Part shown: positions 36,473 to 45,327 of the stretch, piece by piece
Numbering within the stretch: position 1 is the first letter of the stretch
Layout of the letters: each line of letters opens with the position of its first letter
Assembly (NCBI RefSeq): GCF_016863435.1
Contig: NZ_BOOW01000053.1
Coordinates: forward strand, 22,509 to 86,508
DNA: 64,000 bases
Reading direction: 5' to 3'
Origin: Sinosporangium siamense
GTDB lineage: Bacteria > Actinomycetota > Actinomycetes > Streptosporangiales > Streptosporangiaceae
Program-made: the position numbers and the translations under genes
The notes under the pieces: generated by a model
What the model was told of the DNA's origin: nothing
Database searches by the model: none
The model's input: the letters and a program-made list of their open reading frames with translations, nothing else

Positions 36473-36519
36473 TGCCAATGTGGCATCGCCCGAGCACGGA
36501 GAGTGATGCCACATTGGCG
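36473..36519. promoter_or_regulatory. Paired palindromic operators between the XRE gene and 36613
   Basis: Two 13-bp sites, TGCCAATGTGGCA (36473-36485) and TGCCACATTGGCG (36507-36519), with centres 34 bases (about three helical turns) apart. Both have the form TGCCA-N3-TGGCR, and together they form a larger inverted repeat. This is a convincing candidate target for the adjacent XRE regulator. Confidence 0.7.
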
Positions 36520-36612
36520 TTTCGCGGAGAGCTCTGATCATGCATCCTCTGGAGTCGACATCAGTCGAGCCCGGTCGTCCGGACCGCGGCTCGTTCGACA
36601 AGGAGGTGGGAT

Positions 36613-37065
36613 GTGACGACTCCGGAGGCGGCCGTCCAACGGCTGAGAGAGGCGCTGGCGGCACTCGGCGTCGCGACGACGCCGGCCAAGGTGAAGCGCC
36701 GGCGCGGGGACACCGTCACCCTCGATGTGGCGCCGGGGCTGCTGCTGTGGTGTGGCTCAGGCTCGTTCCGCTGGGTGGGGCCGGGCAACACCTGGCACGT
36801 TCAGCCGGTCGAGGCCGTGGCGCAGACGGCCAAGCTGCTGTTCCGGCACGTCGACGGCGACCTCGTCTTCGAACTGCGAGCACGATTCCCCAAGTGGACG
36901 ATCTTCCGCATCGCCGGCACCGACCGCCTGTGCGCCGCCCCGGCCACGGTCGCCCTCTCGGCGGCCCCCGCCGTGAACGCGGCATCGGCGGAGGAACTCA
37001 GCACCCGCCTCCAGGAAATCGAGTCCGTCCACGGTCGCGAGGCCCGGGAGGACCCACCGCCTTAG
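36613..37065 (+). CDS. Hypothetical protein divergent from the XRE regulator
   Basis: 150 residues from a GTG with ACAAGGAGGTG upstream. A helical N-terminus (AAVQRLREALAALGV) is followed by a compact, probably beta-rich middle (DTVTLDVAPGLLLWC, SFRWVGPGNTWHVQ, FPKWTIFRIAGTD) and an Ala/Glu-rich helical end. No membrane segment or signal peptide. The family is not recognised. Its position opposite the regulator, with shared operators, makes it the likeliest regulated target. Confidence 0.7.
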   Translation: MTTPEAAVQRLREALAALGVATTPAKVKRRRGDTVTLDVAPGLLLWCGSGSFRWVGPGNTWHVQPVEAVAQTAKLLFRHVDGDLVFELRARFPKWTIFRIAGTDRLCAAPATVALSAAPAVNAASAEELSTRLQEIESVHGREAREDPPP

Positions 37066-37134
37066 CGCTCAGCTCTCTGCCTTACCGCTGAGGGCAGCCG
37101 CTGCTCGCCTACTTCCCCATCCACAGACAGCCCA

Positions 37135-38712
37135 TCACACGGTGGATCGAGGCTCGGAGCTGCGGGCCTCTTCGTGGTCCGGCTCCGGCATCGGACCCTT
37201 CTTCCTTCCGGCAGCAGGCAACGTAATCAGCAGCACAGCTGCTCCGAGGAGTGCGATGACCGCGATCCAGCCCGCGCCGACGTGCATAGCATGGATAAAC
37301 GCATTATCGGCAGCCTGAGCAAGAGTGGGCCGGTCGATAGCGGTGGCGACGTGGCGGGCCTGTTCGGCGGAGACTCGCGCCTGATCCTGCACCGGACCGG
37401 GTAGATCCTCCAGCGAAGGTTCGATCGCACGCCGGTAAACGATCGACATGATCGTGCCGCCTACTGCGATTCCGATCACACTGCCGGTTTGTCGCACGGT
37501 GTTGGTGACGGCCGATCCTGCACCGGCCTGGTCCAACGGCAGGTTGCTGATCAATGCGGCCGTAACGGGGCCGATCACCATGCCGATCGAGAGACCCTGG
37601 ATGAACAACAGGATCTCGATCCAGACGAGTGGAGTCTGGAGTCCGAGGAACCCATACCCGCCCATGGTCAGCGCGGCCACGGTCAGCGCCGGCACGGTGA
37701 CAAGACGCAGCGACAGGCGGCGAACCAGGCGCGAGGCGAGGGGTGCCCCCACGAGCGCGCCGAGTGCGGTCGGGATATTGGCCAAACCCGCCTTCATCGG
37801 CGAAAAACCGAGCGCGCCTTGCAGATAGAACGCGTTATAGAAGGTGATGGCGGCCACAGCAAAGAACAGCAATCCGAGCGCCACATTGCCGCCACCGAAT
37901 GTGCGCTGCGCGAGCAGTCGCGGATCAAAGCCGGGCACCTTGATGCGCAGTTCGACGAGCACGAAAACGGCCAGCAGCACCAGACCGACAACGATCGGCG
38001 CCCAGACGTCGGTATGACTCCACGAAGCCACCTGCCCCGCCCGGATCAGCCCGTAGGCCAACGCCACGAGCCCACTGATCGACAGCAACATTCCGGCGGG
38101 GTCCAGTGGCCGCCGAGTGGAGCTGCGGAAATTCGGAACCAGCACGGCGAGCCCGGCCAGCATCAATGCCGCGACCGGGACATTGATCAGAAAGACGGAG
38201 CCCCACCAGAAATGATCGAGCAGGAACCCCGCCAGCACCGGGCCGGCAGCCATTCCGACACCGGCCGACGTCGAGAAAATGCCGATCGCGGCAGCCCGCG
38301 CGGGGCCGGTAAAGGTCCACATCAGGATGGCCAGGTTGGCGGGCGTGATCAGCGCGCTGCCCACCCCCATCACAGCTCGAGCTGCGATCAGCTGGCCCAC
38401 ATCGCTTGCGTACGCCGCCCACAGCGAGGCCCCGGCGAAGATCACCAACCCACTGGAAAACACGGTCCGGTGACCGAACCGATCGCCCAATGCGCCTGCG
38501 GTGAACATCAATGTGGCGAAGGCCAGGGTGTACGAACCGGTCGCCCATTGCAGCTGGCCGGGATCGGCCCCCAGTCCGCGGACCGGGTCTGCAAGGGTCT
38601 CCAGCGTGGTACTCAGGACGGTGTTTTCCAGCCAAATCAGCAGCGAACACAACATGAGAACGGCAAGAATCGCCTGCTGCCTGAACTTCGGCAACGTTGG
38701 AGGCGCGGTCAT
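37135..38712 (-). CDS. MFS multidrug exporter, DHA2 (EmrB/QacA) type
   Basis: 525 residues with 14 predicted membrane segments. Motif A reads GALGDRFGHRTVF; the DHA2 motif C region is GIFSTSAGVGMAAGPVLAGFLLD; LIWLENTVLSTTLETLA sits in TM1. It exports hydrophobic cations or antibiotics by proton antiport. ATG at 38712 has AAGG upstream; a GTG two codons earlier is possible. Codons are noticeably less GC-rich than in surrounding genes, and no TetR-type regulator adjoins it, both suggesting acquisition from elsewhere. Confidence 0.9.
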   Translation of the reverse strand: MTAPPTLPKFRQQAILAVLMLCSLLIWLENTVLSTTLETLADPVRGLGADPGQLQWATGSYTLAFATLMFTAGALGDRFGHRTVFSSGLVIFAGASLWAAYASDVGQLIAARAVMGVGSALITPANLAILMWTFTGPARAAAIGIFSTSAGVGMAAGPVLAGFLLDHFWWGSVFLINVPVAALMLAGLAVLVPNFRSSTRRPLDPAGMLLSISGLVALAYGLIRAGQVASWSHTDVWAPIVVGLVLLAVFVLVELRIKVPGFDPRLLAQRTFGGGNVALGLLFFAVAAITFYNAFYLQGALGFSPMKAGLANIPTALGALVGAPLASRLVRRLSLRLVTVPALTVAALTMGGYGFLGLQTPLVWIEILLFIQGLSIGMVIGPVTAALISNLPLDQAGAGSAVTNTVRQTGSVIGIAVGGTIMSIVYRRAIEPSLEDLPGPVQDQARVSAEQARHVATAIDRPTLAQAADNAFIHAMHVGAGWIAVIALLGAAVLLITLPAAGRKKGPMPEPDHEEARSSEPRSTV

Positions 38713-38813
38713 GAACACCTTCGGATATCGATCGGCGGGAATCTGAACGACTGGACCATAAGCAAACTCAAAGACGCTGTCAAACTTAGAATTTCTTGTC
38801 GAGAATGTTGCGG

Positions 38814-38881
38814 CCGAACGGACTATATGCCCTCTACTGGATTTGCGGACCGAACAATTTTATGCCCTCCAGCGGATTTGC
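38814..38881. repeat. Direct repeat of 32-33 bp upstream of the DHA2 exporter
   Basis: 38814-38846 and 38850-38881 share CCGAAC at the left, TATGCCCTC in the middle and GGATTTGC at the right; a weaker third copy (GGATTTCATGCCCTCCA) ends near 38940. Spacing is 36 bases. It lies in an AT-richer stretch about 100 bases upstream of the exporter start and could be a regulator binding array or a relic. Confidence 0.6.
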
Positions 38882-39581
38882 ATGCTGAAGGATTTCATGG
38901 CTTACGGAGGGTTGCGGCTGAGTGGATTTCATGCCCTCCAATGAGCTGTCACTCACCATGGTCTTCAGCCTCGAATCCACCGCGTGAATTCTGATCACGG
39001 GTGCCGGGCGGGCTCGGGGTGGTCTGTCAGGACGTCCAGCGTCTGGCACATCCCAAGGGACAGCGATCTGTGGGAAGCAGCCGGAGGGCACCTCCCGTGG
39101 ACCCTCCAGGCGTGTCCCTGTTGGAGCCTTCCAGCGGGCGGCGGCCTACCGGTCGTGCCTCGCGCGGGCTTCCCCCTCTGGCGGCGTGTCCTGTGAGGGG
39201 GTCACGCTGACGGCCGTCCTCTGGATGAAGTCCTGAACTCCGAGGGGAGGGAGCGTTTGAGGAGGCTGGCTCGCCGGGCGGTGCCGTACTCGGGCGTGAG
39301 TTTTGAGGTCGCGCGCGACGGTTCGGTGCTTCGCATGTGGTGTCGTCCGGATCTGGAATCCCCCTCGAAAACATGGTGGAAATGGCCTGGTCCAGGTCCG
39401 GCTGCGTGGCCGGGGCGGGAATTTCGTGAAGTTGCTCAACCATTCGGTCGGGGCGCGCGTCAAGAATGTGTCAGAGGGGGCGGAGGGGGTGTCAGGATTC
39501 CGTCGCGATCATAGGTGGTGGGTGCGGTGCGGATTAGCGTTTCTCTCGGCCGGTGGATGATCCGGCAGTGCGGACGCGGAG
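38882..39581. other. Gene-free interval
   Basis: About 700 bases. Frames on both strands are Arg/Pro/Gly-rich and unconvincing; no RNA gene seen. The left 120 bases are AT-richer and continue the repeat zone. Confidence 0.4.
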
Positions 39582-39950
39582 GTGCACGTGATAGTCGACC
39601 GAGTGGGCGAACGGCTGCTGCTGGTGCCGGTTCGGTCCGGGGGAGGGATGCTGGCCTTGCGATATTTCCGGACGGCCGCAGGCGTACGCACCGTGGTGGG
39701 CTTCACCTCGCGAGAGCTGCTCGCCGGGGTGCTGGGGGCCTCGCAGGAGTTCGTGAAGCTCAGCGAGCAGGCACTTCGTGGCATGGTCGGCGGGCTCGAC
39801 ACGGTCGGCATCCTGGTGGACCCGTCCGGTACGGCGGAAGCCGGGGCCGGCGCCCGCCGGAAAACAAGCGCGAGGAGGAGCGGGCGGGGGTTGGGCCGCG
39901 GCGGGACTTCGGCGCCGGCGCGGTGTGTCGACAGGTCCTCGGCCGCCTGA
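39582..39950 (+). CDS. SAV_915-like (SseB-type) small protein
   Basis: 122 residues; GTG at 39582 or 39588, with GCGGAGG upstream. The core ERLLLVPVRSGGGMLALRYF, GVRTVVGFTSRELLAGVLG and EQALRGMVGGLDTVGILVDP matches the SAV_915 group of small actinobacterial proteins related to SseB N-terminal domains. The function of that group is not established. The last 30 residues are Arg/Ala-rich. It stands upstream of a membrane protein gene in the same direction but 220 bases apart. Confidence 0.7.
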   Translation: MHVIVDRVGERLLLVPVRSGGGMLALRYFRTAAGVRTVVGFTSRELLAGVLGASQEFVKLSEQALRGMVGGLDTVGILVDPSGTAEAGAGARRKTSARRSGRGLGRGGTSAPARCVDRSSAA

Positions 39951-40172
39951 TCGACGTTGCGGTGCCCGCCCGTCCTGCCCCTCTCGGAAGGGGGAGAGGG
40001 CGGGCTCGCCGTCGCAACACATTTCCCTCCGCCGTTTGTTCATGCGGTGGCATATACAGGCCGTAAATATCCGGCCCGGCGACGTCAGGGAAACACATGG
40101 AAAGGGCTCGCGGGGAGCCGCGAGCAGTTCGATGGAATTAGGGAAACGTCATTAGGTGAAAGGGGGAGGCGA

Positions 40173-40862
40173 ATGAGGGCTGGAGTGTTCCGTCCGCAAG
40201 GGAGGGGAACGCCGCTGGGCCTTTCGCTCGCGGCGGGTTTCACAGTTGTCGTGATGGCTACCGCGCTTGCCTCGGTGGTGTTCCAGGGAGTGGACAGCAC
40301 AGGTCGCACGGCTGTCATGGTGCTGACCGTGGGGATGTTCGCGGCCACCGGCGTATCGGCCCTCGCCGCTCTGGCGACAGGTGTGATCGCCTGGTTGTTC
40401 ACCACGGGTTTCCTGGTGAACACGGCGGGTGAGTTGTCGTTGTCCGCTTCGGACGCTCTGCGTCTCGTGGCTTTGGTCTGCATCGCCGCGGCGGGCGCGG
40501 CCGCGTCGGCGTTGTTCCGGCAGCCTCTTCACGAGGTCGATCCCACACAGGAGAACGACGACCCTCATCGCCTTGGCCTACGGGTGGTGCCGGGTGGTGA
40601 GGTGCGAAACCGCACGGTGGGCGACACGGGTCCCGTGATCACCTCCGACCCTCTCCGTCACCCTGGGATCGTCGACCTGGCTGAGGCTCGCGTCCGTATG
40701 CAGGGCCTGGCGAAGGTGCCGACCCCACGGAGAACGCTCGACCTTCCTGCGGCTCCGGGCCCCGACCCCGAGTCACCCCGCAAGGGCAAGGCCGGACCGG
40801 AGCGCCGCACGCCCCCGGGCCGAGGGGGAGTCCCCGGCATGCGGACCAAGCGGTCTGACTGA
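40173..40862 (+). CDS. Putative membrane protein, N-terminal three-helix domain
   Basis: 229 residues, ATG with AAAGGGGGAGG upstream. Three or four hydrophobic segments (LSLAAGFTVVVMATALASVVF, MVLTVGMFAATGVSALAALA, VIAWLFTTGFLV, LVALVCIAAAGAAASALF, given in pieces) occupy residues 15-115. They resemble the DUF4118 membrane part of KdpD-like sensors, but no kinase follows. The remaining 110 residues are charged, ending Lys/Pro/Arg-rich. Function unknown. Confidence 0.7.
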   Translation: MRAGVFRPQGRGTPLGLSLAAGFTVVVMATALASVVFQGVDSTGRTAVMVLTVGMFAATGVSALAALATGVIAWLFTTGFLVNTAGELSLSASDALRLVALVCIAAAGAAASALFRQPLHEVDPTQENDDPHRLGLRVVPGGEVRNRTVGDTGPVITSDPLRHPGIVDLAEARVRMQGLAKVPTPRRTLDLPAAPGPDPESPRKGKAGPERRTPPGRGGVPGMRTKRSD

Positions 40863-41044
40863 CGCGCTGCTCCGGTTCGTGCGCAGACCACGCGGTGCGA
40901 TTGACACGCTGTCTGCTTTCTACGCGAACCGGGCGGTGCGAGTGACTCACTGACGAAGAAGGGCCGCTGGCGGCCGGCCAAACGCGTTGTCCCACGGAGA
41001 ACACCTGAAAATACGGCTTGCGCCATCGGCGTGGGACAGGAGGG

Positions 41045-41596
41045 TCACTCGGTCAGCAATGCCGTGCCCAGGTTGCCTACCGACCGGGTGACGAGGTCGG
41101 TGTGGGTGTGCTCGGCCCCCGCCCGGCGGAGCAGGAGGATGGTGTACTCCAGGTCGCCCAGGTTGCGGCAGGCCAGCCGCACCTCCGCGTCGACGTCGCC
41201 GGCCAGCATGAGGGCGTCGACCACGGCCGGGACCTCGCGGAGTTGCTCTTCGAACCGGGCGTTGGTCACATCGTGCCTGAGCCGTACTCGGACGACGGCT
41301 TCCACAGGGCGGCCGAGGGCCGCCGGGTTGAGGTGGGCGCGGATCGCCTGGAGAACGCCGCTGTCGGCGAGGCGGCGGATTCGGGCGGCCACGGCGCTGT
41401 CGCCGAGTTGCACCCCTTTGGCGAGATCGCAGTTCCGGGTGCGTCCGTCGAGCATGAGGGCGTGCAGAATCCGGCGGTCGATGTCGTCGAGGGCGAAGTG
41501 TGTGTCGGCGTTGTTCGCCCGGCTCTGCTTCACCTTGCTCTCCAGACGTTCCGGATCCCGGGGGAGGGCGGGGCCGCCTGAGTGCCGTCCGCGCAC
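41045..41596 (-). CDS. Lrp/AsnC-family transcriptional regulator
   Basis: 183 residues. Winged HTH at about 36-85 (LDDIDRRILHALMLDGRTRN, LGDSAVAARIRRLADSGVL), followed by an RAM/AsnC ligand-binding domain (VEAVVRVRLRHDVTNARFEEQL, VVDALMLAGDVDAEVRLACR). Members respond to amino acids. Two proteins could be fused to a longer N-terminus here: the first 30 residues look like an extension, so the true start may lie further in. No divergent amino-acid gene adjoins it, so the regulon is open. Confidence 0.87.
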   Translation of the reverse strand: MRGRHSGGPALPRDPERLESKVKQSRANNADTHFALDDIDRRILHALMLDGRTRNCDLAKGVQLGDSAVAARIRRLADSGVLQAIRAHLNPAALGRPVEAVVRVRLRHDVTNARFEEQLREVPAVVDALMLAGDVDAEVRLACRNLGDLEYTILLLRRAGAEHTHTDLVTRSVGNLGTALLTE

Positions 41597-41717
41597 AGCC
41601 TTCTCCCTTCAGACACGCATGGCATGCATGGAACACACATGTGATCTTCTCCCCCGAGCGTAGGGATTCGGGGGGAGTGCGTGCGGGGCTTGATACGCGA
41701 TCCCCACGGGGGAACCG

Positions 41718-41930
41718 TCAATCCTGACGGTTCTTTGACGGGGGCGAGGACGGGCCGATGATCTCCTTGGTGTACTCGTCGGGGACGTCGTCAAAGGTCA
41801 GTGCGACGATCTTCTCGCCGGTCTCCACCCGATGGACGAGTTCCCCAGCGAGCTGGAAGGTGCGGGCGTTGACGAGCCGGTCGAGGCCCAGGGCGCTGAG
41901 GGCGAGGACAACCACCACCGCGATCAGCAC
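41718..41930 (-). pseudogene. Polysaccharide deacetylase (NodB) remnant
   Basis: From a GTG the frame encodes a membrane anchor (LIAVVVVLALSALGLD) and then VETGEKIVALTFDDVPDEYTK, the first motif of NodB-type deacetylases (normally TFDDGP), and ends 14 residues later. The remaining catalytic domain (about 180 residues, including the H-x3-H motif) is missing. The Gly-to-Val change in the motif also points to decay. It sits between the Lrp gene and modC. Confidence 0.7.
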
Positions 41931-42032
41931 CCATGGCCACTTCCTGCGTCGGCGCCGGCCGTGTTGTCCGGTCTATTCCATCCCCCGTGCCCCTTCGAAC
42001 CGCTGAAAGCGCCAAAGGAGGAATCGTGCCAC

Positions 42033-43064
42033 CTACGCGGGATAGGCATGGGTTTCTGTGGCTTTAACCGAGGCCCAGACTTGCTGTCCAAGTTGCAAGT
42101 CGAGTTCGGCAAGGGCGGCCTGGGTGATGTCGGCCGAGACGGAAACCGGACCTTCGAGGTGAACGCGCACGTTGTCGCCGTGCCGTTCGACACCGTCGAT
42201 GCGGGCCTCCCACAGGTTGCGCGGCGACCCGTCGGGCCGGCTCCGGAACAACGCCACCGACGCCGGTGGAAAGGCGACGAACACCGGCCCGTCGATCTCC
42301 TCCGTGACGCTGAAGACCAGCTCCCCGACCCGGACGCGGTGCCCTTCAGCCTCACCCCGATAGAGGTTGAGCCCGACGAGTTTGGCGACGTAGTCGGTGC
42401 GGGGCCGCCGGGCGACCTCGGCCGGCGCACCCTCCTGTACGGTGTGCCCGCCCTCGATGACGATGATCCGGTCGGCCAGGACCATCGCGTCGAGCGGATC
42501 GTGGGTGACGAGGACGGTCGCGCCGGTGAACGCCGCCAGGTGCCGCCGGAGCCCGGCCCGCACTTCGAGCCGGGTGTGGGCGTCGAGCGCCGCGAGGGGT
42601 TCGTCCAGCAGAAGCAACCTCGGTTTGACCGCGAGCGCGCGGGCGAGGGCGACCCGCTGCGCCTGGCCGCCGGACAGCCTGCCCGGCGGGGAGGACGCTT
42701 GGTCGGTGAGGCCGACCCGGTCTAGCAGGGCTTGTGCCGTACGGCGGGCCTGGGATTTGGAGGCGCCCCGGCACCGGGGGCCGAAGGCGACGTTGTCCAG
42801 CGCCGACAGGTGGGGGAACAGCAGGTAGTCCTGGAAGACCATGCCGACGGCCCGCTTCTCGACCGGCACGCGGGTGAGGTCGCGGCCGTCGAGGGTGAGA
42901 GATCCGCCGGTCATCGGGGTGAGCCCGGCGAGGGCGCGCAGCGCGGTGGTCTTGCCTGCGCCGTTCGGGCCGAGCAGGGCGACTACCTCGCCGTCGGCCA
43001 CGCTAAGGGTGATATCGAGCCGGAAGGCGGAGCGTTCCACGACAAGGTGGGCGTTGAGGCTCAT
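42033..43064 (-). CDS. modC: Molybdate ABC transporter ATP-binding protein ModC
   Basis: 343 residues. Walker A is LLGPNGAGKTT, the signature is RLSGGQAQRVALARALA and Walker B is LLLLDEPLAALD; the C-terminal TOBE/Mop-type domain (about 275-343, ARIDGVERHGDNVRVHLEG) is typical of ModC. It drives ModB-dependent molybdate import. The ATG overlaps the modB stop (ATGA); a second in-frame ATG at 43079 would give a 5-residue longer start inside modB. It is the last gene of modABC. Confidence 0.93.
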   Translation of the reverse strand: MSLNAHLVVERSAFRLDITLSVADGEVVALLGPNGAGKTTALRALAGLTPMTGGSLTLDGRDLTRVPVEKRAVGMVFQDYLLFPHLSALDNVAFGPRCRGASKSQARRTAQALLDRVGLTDQASSPPGRLSGGQAQRVALARALAVKPRLLLLDEPLAALDAHTRLEVRAGLRRHLAAFTGATVLVTHDPLDAMVLADRIIVIEGGHTVQEGAPAEVARRPRTDYVAKLVGLNLYRGEAEGHRVRVGELVFSVTEEIDGPVFVAFPPASVALFRSRPDGSPRNLWEARIDGVERHGDNVRVHLEGPVSVSADITQAALAELDLQLGQQVWASVKATETHAYPA

Positions 43065-43894
43065 GGACTGTTCACCCATCGGTCGCGGAGAGAGGCCAGG
43101 ATGGCGATGGAGACGGCGAGCAGGACGAGGCTGAGCACGATCGCGGCCTCGGGGTCGGTCTCCAGCGCCAGATAGACGGCGAGCGGCATGGTCTGCGTCT
43201 GGCCGGGGAAGTTGCCGGCGAAGGTGATCGTCGCGCCGAACTCGCCGAGCGCACGCGCCCAGCACAGCACCGCCCCCGCCGCGACGCCCGGGGCGACCAA
43301 CGGCAGGGTGACCCTGCGGAAGATCGTCCAGCGTGAGGCGCCGAGCGTGGCGGCGGCCTCCTCGTAGCGCAGGTCGGCGGCGCGCAGCGCCCCCTCCACA
43401 CTGATCACGAGGAACGGCATGGCCACGAACGCCTCGGCCACCATGACCCCCGCCGTGGTGAACGGAAGCGTGATCCCGAACGCCGAGTCCAGCCACTGGC
43501 CGACCACGCCGCGCCGCCCCAGCACCAGCAGCAGCGCCACGCCGCCGACCACCGGCGGCAGCACGAGCGGCACCGTGACCAGGGCCCGCACGATGCGGCG
43601 GCCGGGGAACTCGGCGCGGGCGAGCACCCACGCCAGGGGCACGCCGAGCACGATGCACACGGCGGTGGCGATGGTGGCGGTGACCAGCGACAGCCTGAGC
43701 GCTTCGAGCACGTTCGGTTCGGCCAGCCGGGGAAGCAGCGTCGGCCACGGCGCCCGCAGCAGCAACCCGGCCAGCGGCAGTACGAGGAACAGCAGCCCGG
43801 CTGCCGCCGGGACGGTCAGAACCCATGGGATCCGGCCCGCGACCCGGCTTCGCCGTACGTCGCGGTGGTTCCCCGAGGAGTGCGAGAGGCGCAT
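43061..43894 (-). CDS. modB: Molybdate ABC transporter permease ModB
   Basis: 277 residues, five to six membrane segments, and the EAA loop EEAAATLGASRWTIFRRVTLPLVAPG that docks on ModC. GEFGATITFAGNFPGQTQTMPLAVY is the ModB/CysW signature for tungstate/molybdate permeases. Its ATG overlaps the modA stop by one base (TGATG), giving tight coupling. A long basic N-terminus (SSGNHRDVRRSRVAGR) precedes TM1. Confidence 0.93.
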   Translation of the reverse strand: MRLSHSSGNHRDVRRSRVAGRIPWVLTVPAAAGLLFLVLPLAGLLLRAPWPTLLPRLAEPNVLEALRLSLVTATIATAVCIVLGVPLAWVLARAEFPGRRIVRALVTVPLVLPPVVGGVALLLVLGRRGVVGQWLDSAFGITLPFTTAGVMVAEAFVAMPFLVISVEGALRAADLRYEEAAATLGASRWTIFRRVTLPLVAPGVAAGAVLCWARALGEFGATITFAGNFPGQTQTMPLAVYLALETDPEAAIVLSLVLLAVSIAILASLRDRWVNSP

Positions 43895-44685
43895 CAGGGT
43901 GCTTCGAAACCGGCCTTGGTCAGCACGTCCTTGCCCCGCTGGGACACGACGAGCTCGACGAACCGCTGGGCCGCGTCGCCGCTCGGGGCCTTGGAGAGGA
44001 CGGCGATCGGGTAGTCGTTGACGGCCTTGCCGGCTTCGGGGAACGGGATGCCCTGCACCTTGCCCGCCGAGGCCAGCACGTCGGTGCGGTAGACGAGTGC
44101 CGCGTCGACCTCGCCGAGTTCGACCTTGGTGAGGGTCGCCTTGACGTCCTGCTCCAGGGTGACGGGTTTGACAGTGAGCCCGGCCGCGTCGAGGGCCTTC
44201 ACCGCCGCCGCGCCGCACGGCACCTGCTCGGCGCAGAGCGCGACCTTCACCTTGGTGTCGGTGAGACTCTTGAGACCCTCGACCTTGGCCGGGTTGCCCG
44301 GCGGCACGGCGATCTCCAGCCTGTTGCGGGCGAAGGTCACCGGCGTGGAGGCCAGCGAGGCGTCGGTGACGGTCTTCATCGTGGCGGGGCTGGCCGCCGC
44401 GAACACGTCGGCCGGTGCTCCCTGCACGATCTGCTGGGCGAGGGTGGCGCTGGAGCCAAAGTTGAATCGTACGGTGGTGCCCGGGTTATCCGCCTCAAAG
44501 CTCTTGCCGAGCTCAATGAACGTGCCGGTGAGCGACGCGGCGGCGAACACCGTCACCGTCGTGGACTTGGCCGGCGTGGCGGCGGTGCCGGTCGTCGGCG
44601 TGGACTGGCCACAGGCGGTCAGGGCGGCGGCGAGGGCGACGGCGGTGAGGGGGGCGGCGGCTCGCCGGAAAAGGAGCCTGAGCAC
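43894..44685 (-). CDS. modA: Molybdate-binding lipoprotein ModA
   Basis: 263 residues from a GTG. Signal peptide with lipobox LTACG anchors the binding protein to the membrane. ModA features are VFAAASLTGTFIELGKSFE, FNFGSSATLAQQI, GAPADVFAAASPATM and, later, GEVDAALVYRTDV, which contribute oxyanion-binding Ser/Thr/Tyr residues. It captures molybdate or tungstate for ModBC. The gene begins inside the 3' end of the regulator upstream (67-base overlap). Confidence 0.94.
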   Translation of the reverse strand: MLRLLFRRAAAPLTAVALAAALTACGQSTPTTGTAATPAKSTTVTVFAAASLTGTFIELGKSFEADNPGTTVRFNFGSSATLAQQIVQGAPADVFAAASPATMKTVTDASLASTPVTFARNRLEIAVPPGNPAKVEGLKSLTDTKVKVALCAEQVPCGAAAVKALDAAGLTVKPVTLEQDVKATLTKVELGEVDAALVYRTDVLASAGKVQGIPFPEAGKAVNDYPIAVLSKAPSGDAAQRFVELVVSQRGKDVLTKAGFEAP

Positions 44686-45104
44686 GGGAACTCCTTACTG
44701 GCCGACAGTGCGGCTTTGGCCGGTATCTCCACGACGACGTTGGTCGACTTGATCACCGCGACCGCCAGGACACCGGGCGTCAAGCCGAGTTCGTCGGCCG
44801 CCTGCCGGCTCATGAGCGAGACGACCCGGAACGGGCCGGCGGCGATCTCCACCTGGGCCATCACCGCGTCCTTGATCACCTCGGTCACGATGCCCCGGAA
44901 GCGGTTGCGGGCCGAGGACAGCATGCCGCCTTCCCCGGTGCCGACCTGCGATCTGGCGAACGCGGCGAGGTCGGCGCCGGCCACCCTGCGGTGGCCGTGC
45001 TCGTCGCGTGTCGCGGGCAGCCGGCCGGAGTCGACCCAGCGGCGGACGGTGTCCGCGCTGACGCCGAGGAGCGTGGCTGCCTCGCTGATGCCAAACGTCG
45101 TCAC
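44619..45104 (-). CDS. MerR-like HTH plus TOBE (molybdate-binding) regulator
   Basis: 161 residues. N-terminal excisionase/MerR-type HTH (ISEAATLLGVSADTVRRWVD, then GHRRVAGADLAAFAR) is followed by a single Mop/TOBE domain (ARNRFRGIVTEVIKDAVMAQVEI, ADELGLTPGVLAVAVIKSTNVVVE). This is the usual single-TOBE actinobacterial regulator sitting before modABC, probably sensing molybdate. The last 25 residues (SGSFSGEPPPPSPPSP) run over the modA start and look like a read-through tail after loss of an earlier stop. Confidence 0.88.
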   Translation of the reverse strand: MTTFGISEAATLLGVSADTVRRWVDSGRLPATRDEHGHRRVAGADLAAFARSQVGTGEGGMLSSARNRFRGIVTEVIKDAVMAQVEIAAGPFRVVSLMSRQAADELGLTPGVLAVAVIKSTNVVVEIPAKAALSASKEFPCSGSFSGEPPPPSPPSPSPPP

Positions 45105-45327
45105 GGGTTACCACTCTACCTTCGGCTATTCGTGGCAAGACAGGGGATCTAGCTGGTAAATGCTATGAAGATTCGAACGCACCCATGGCAGGTGCGAGTG
45201 GCGGGCGTTCTGATGTGATCAGGGCGATGAGTGGCCAATCTTCGGTCAAGTACGGCACGCCGTGATGCGGGCGACGAGCCGCAGGGCACAGGCTTGGGGG
45301 CATAAGTGTGATTTCGGGGGGTCGCCT

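Noticed and set aside
37489..38994. Plus-strand frame opposite the DHA2 exporter
   Set aside because: Gln/Arg/His-rich shadow; the minus strand encodes a complete 14-segment transporter.
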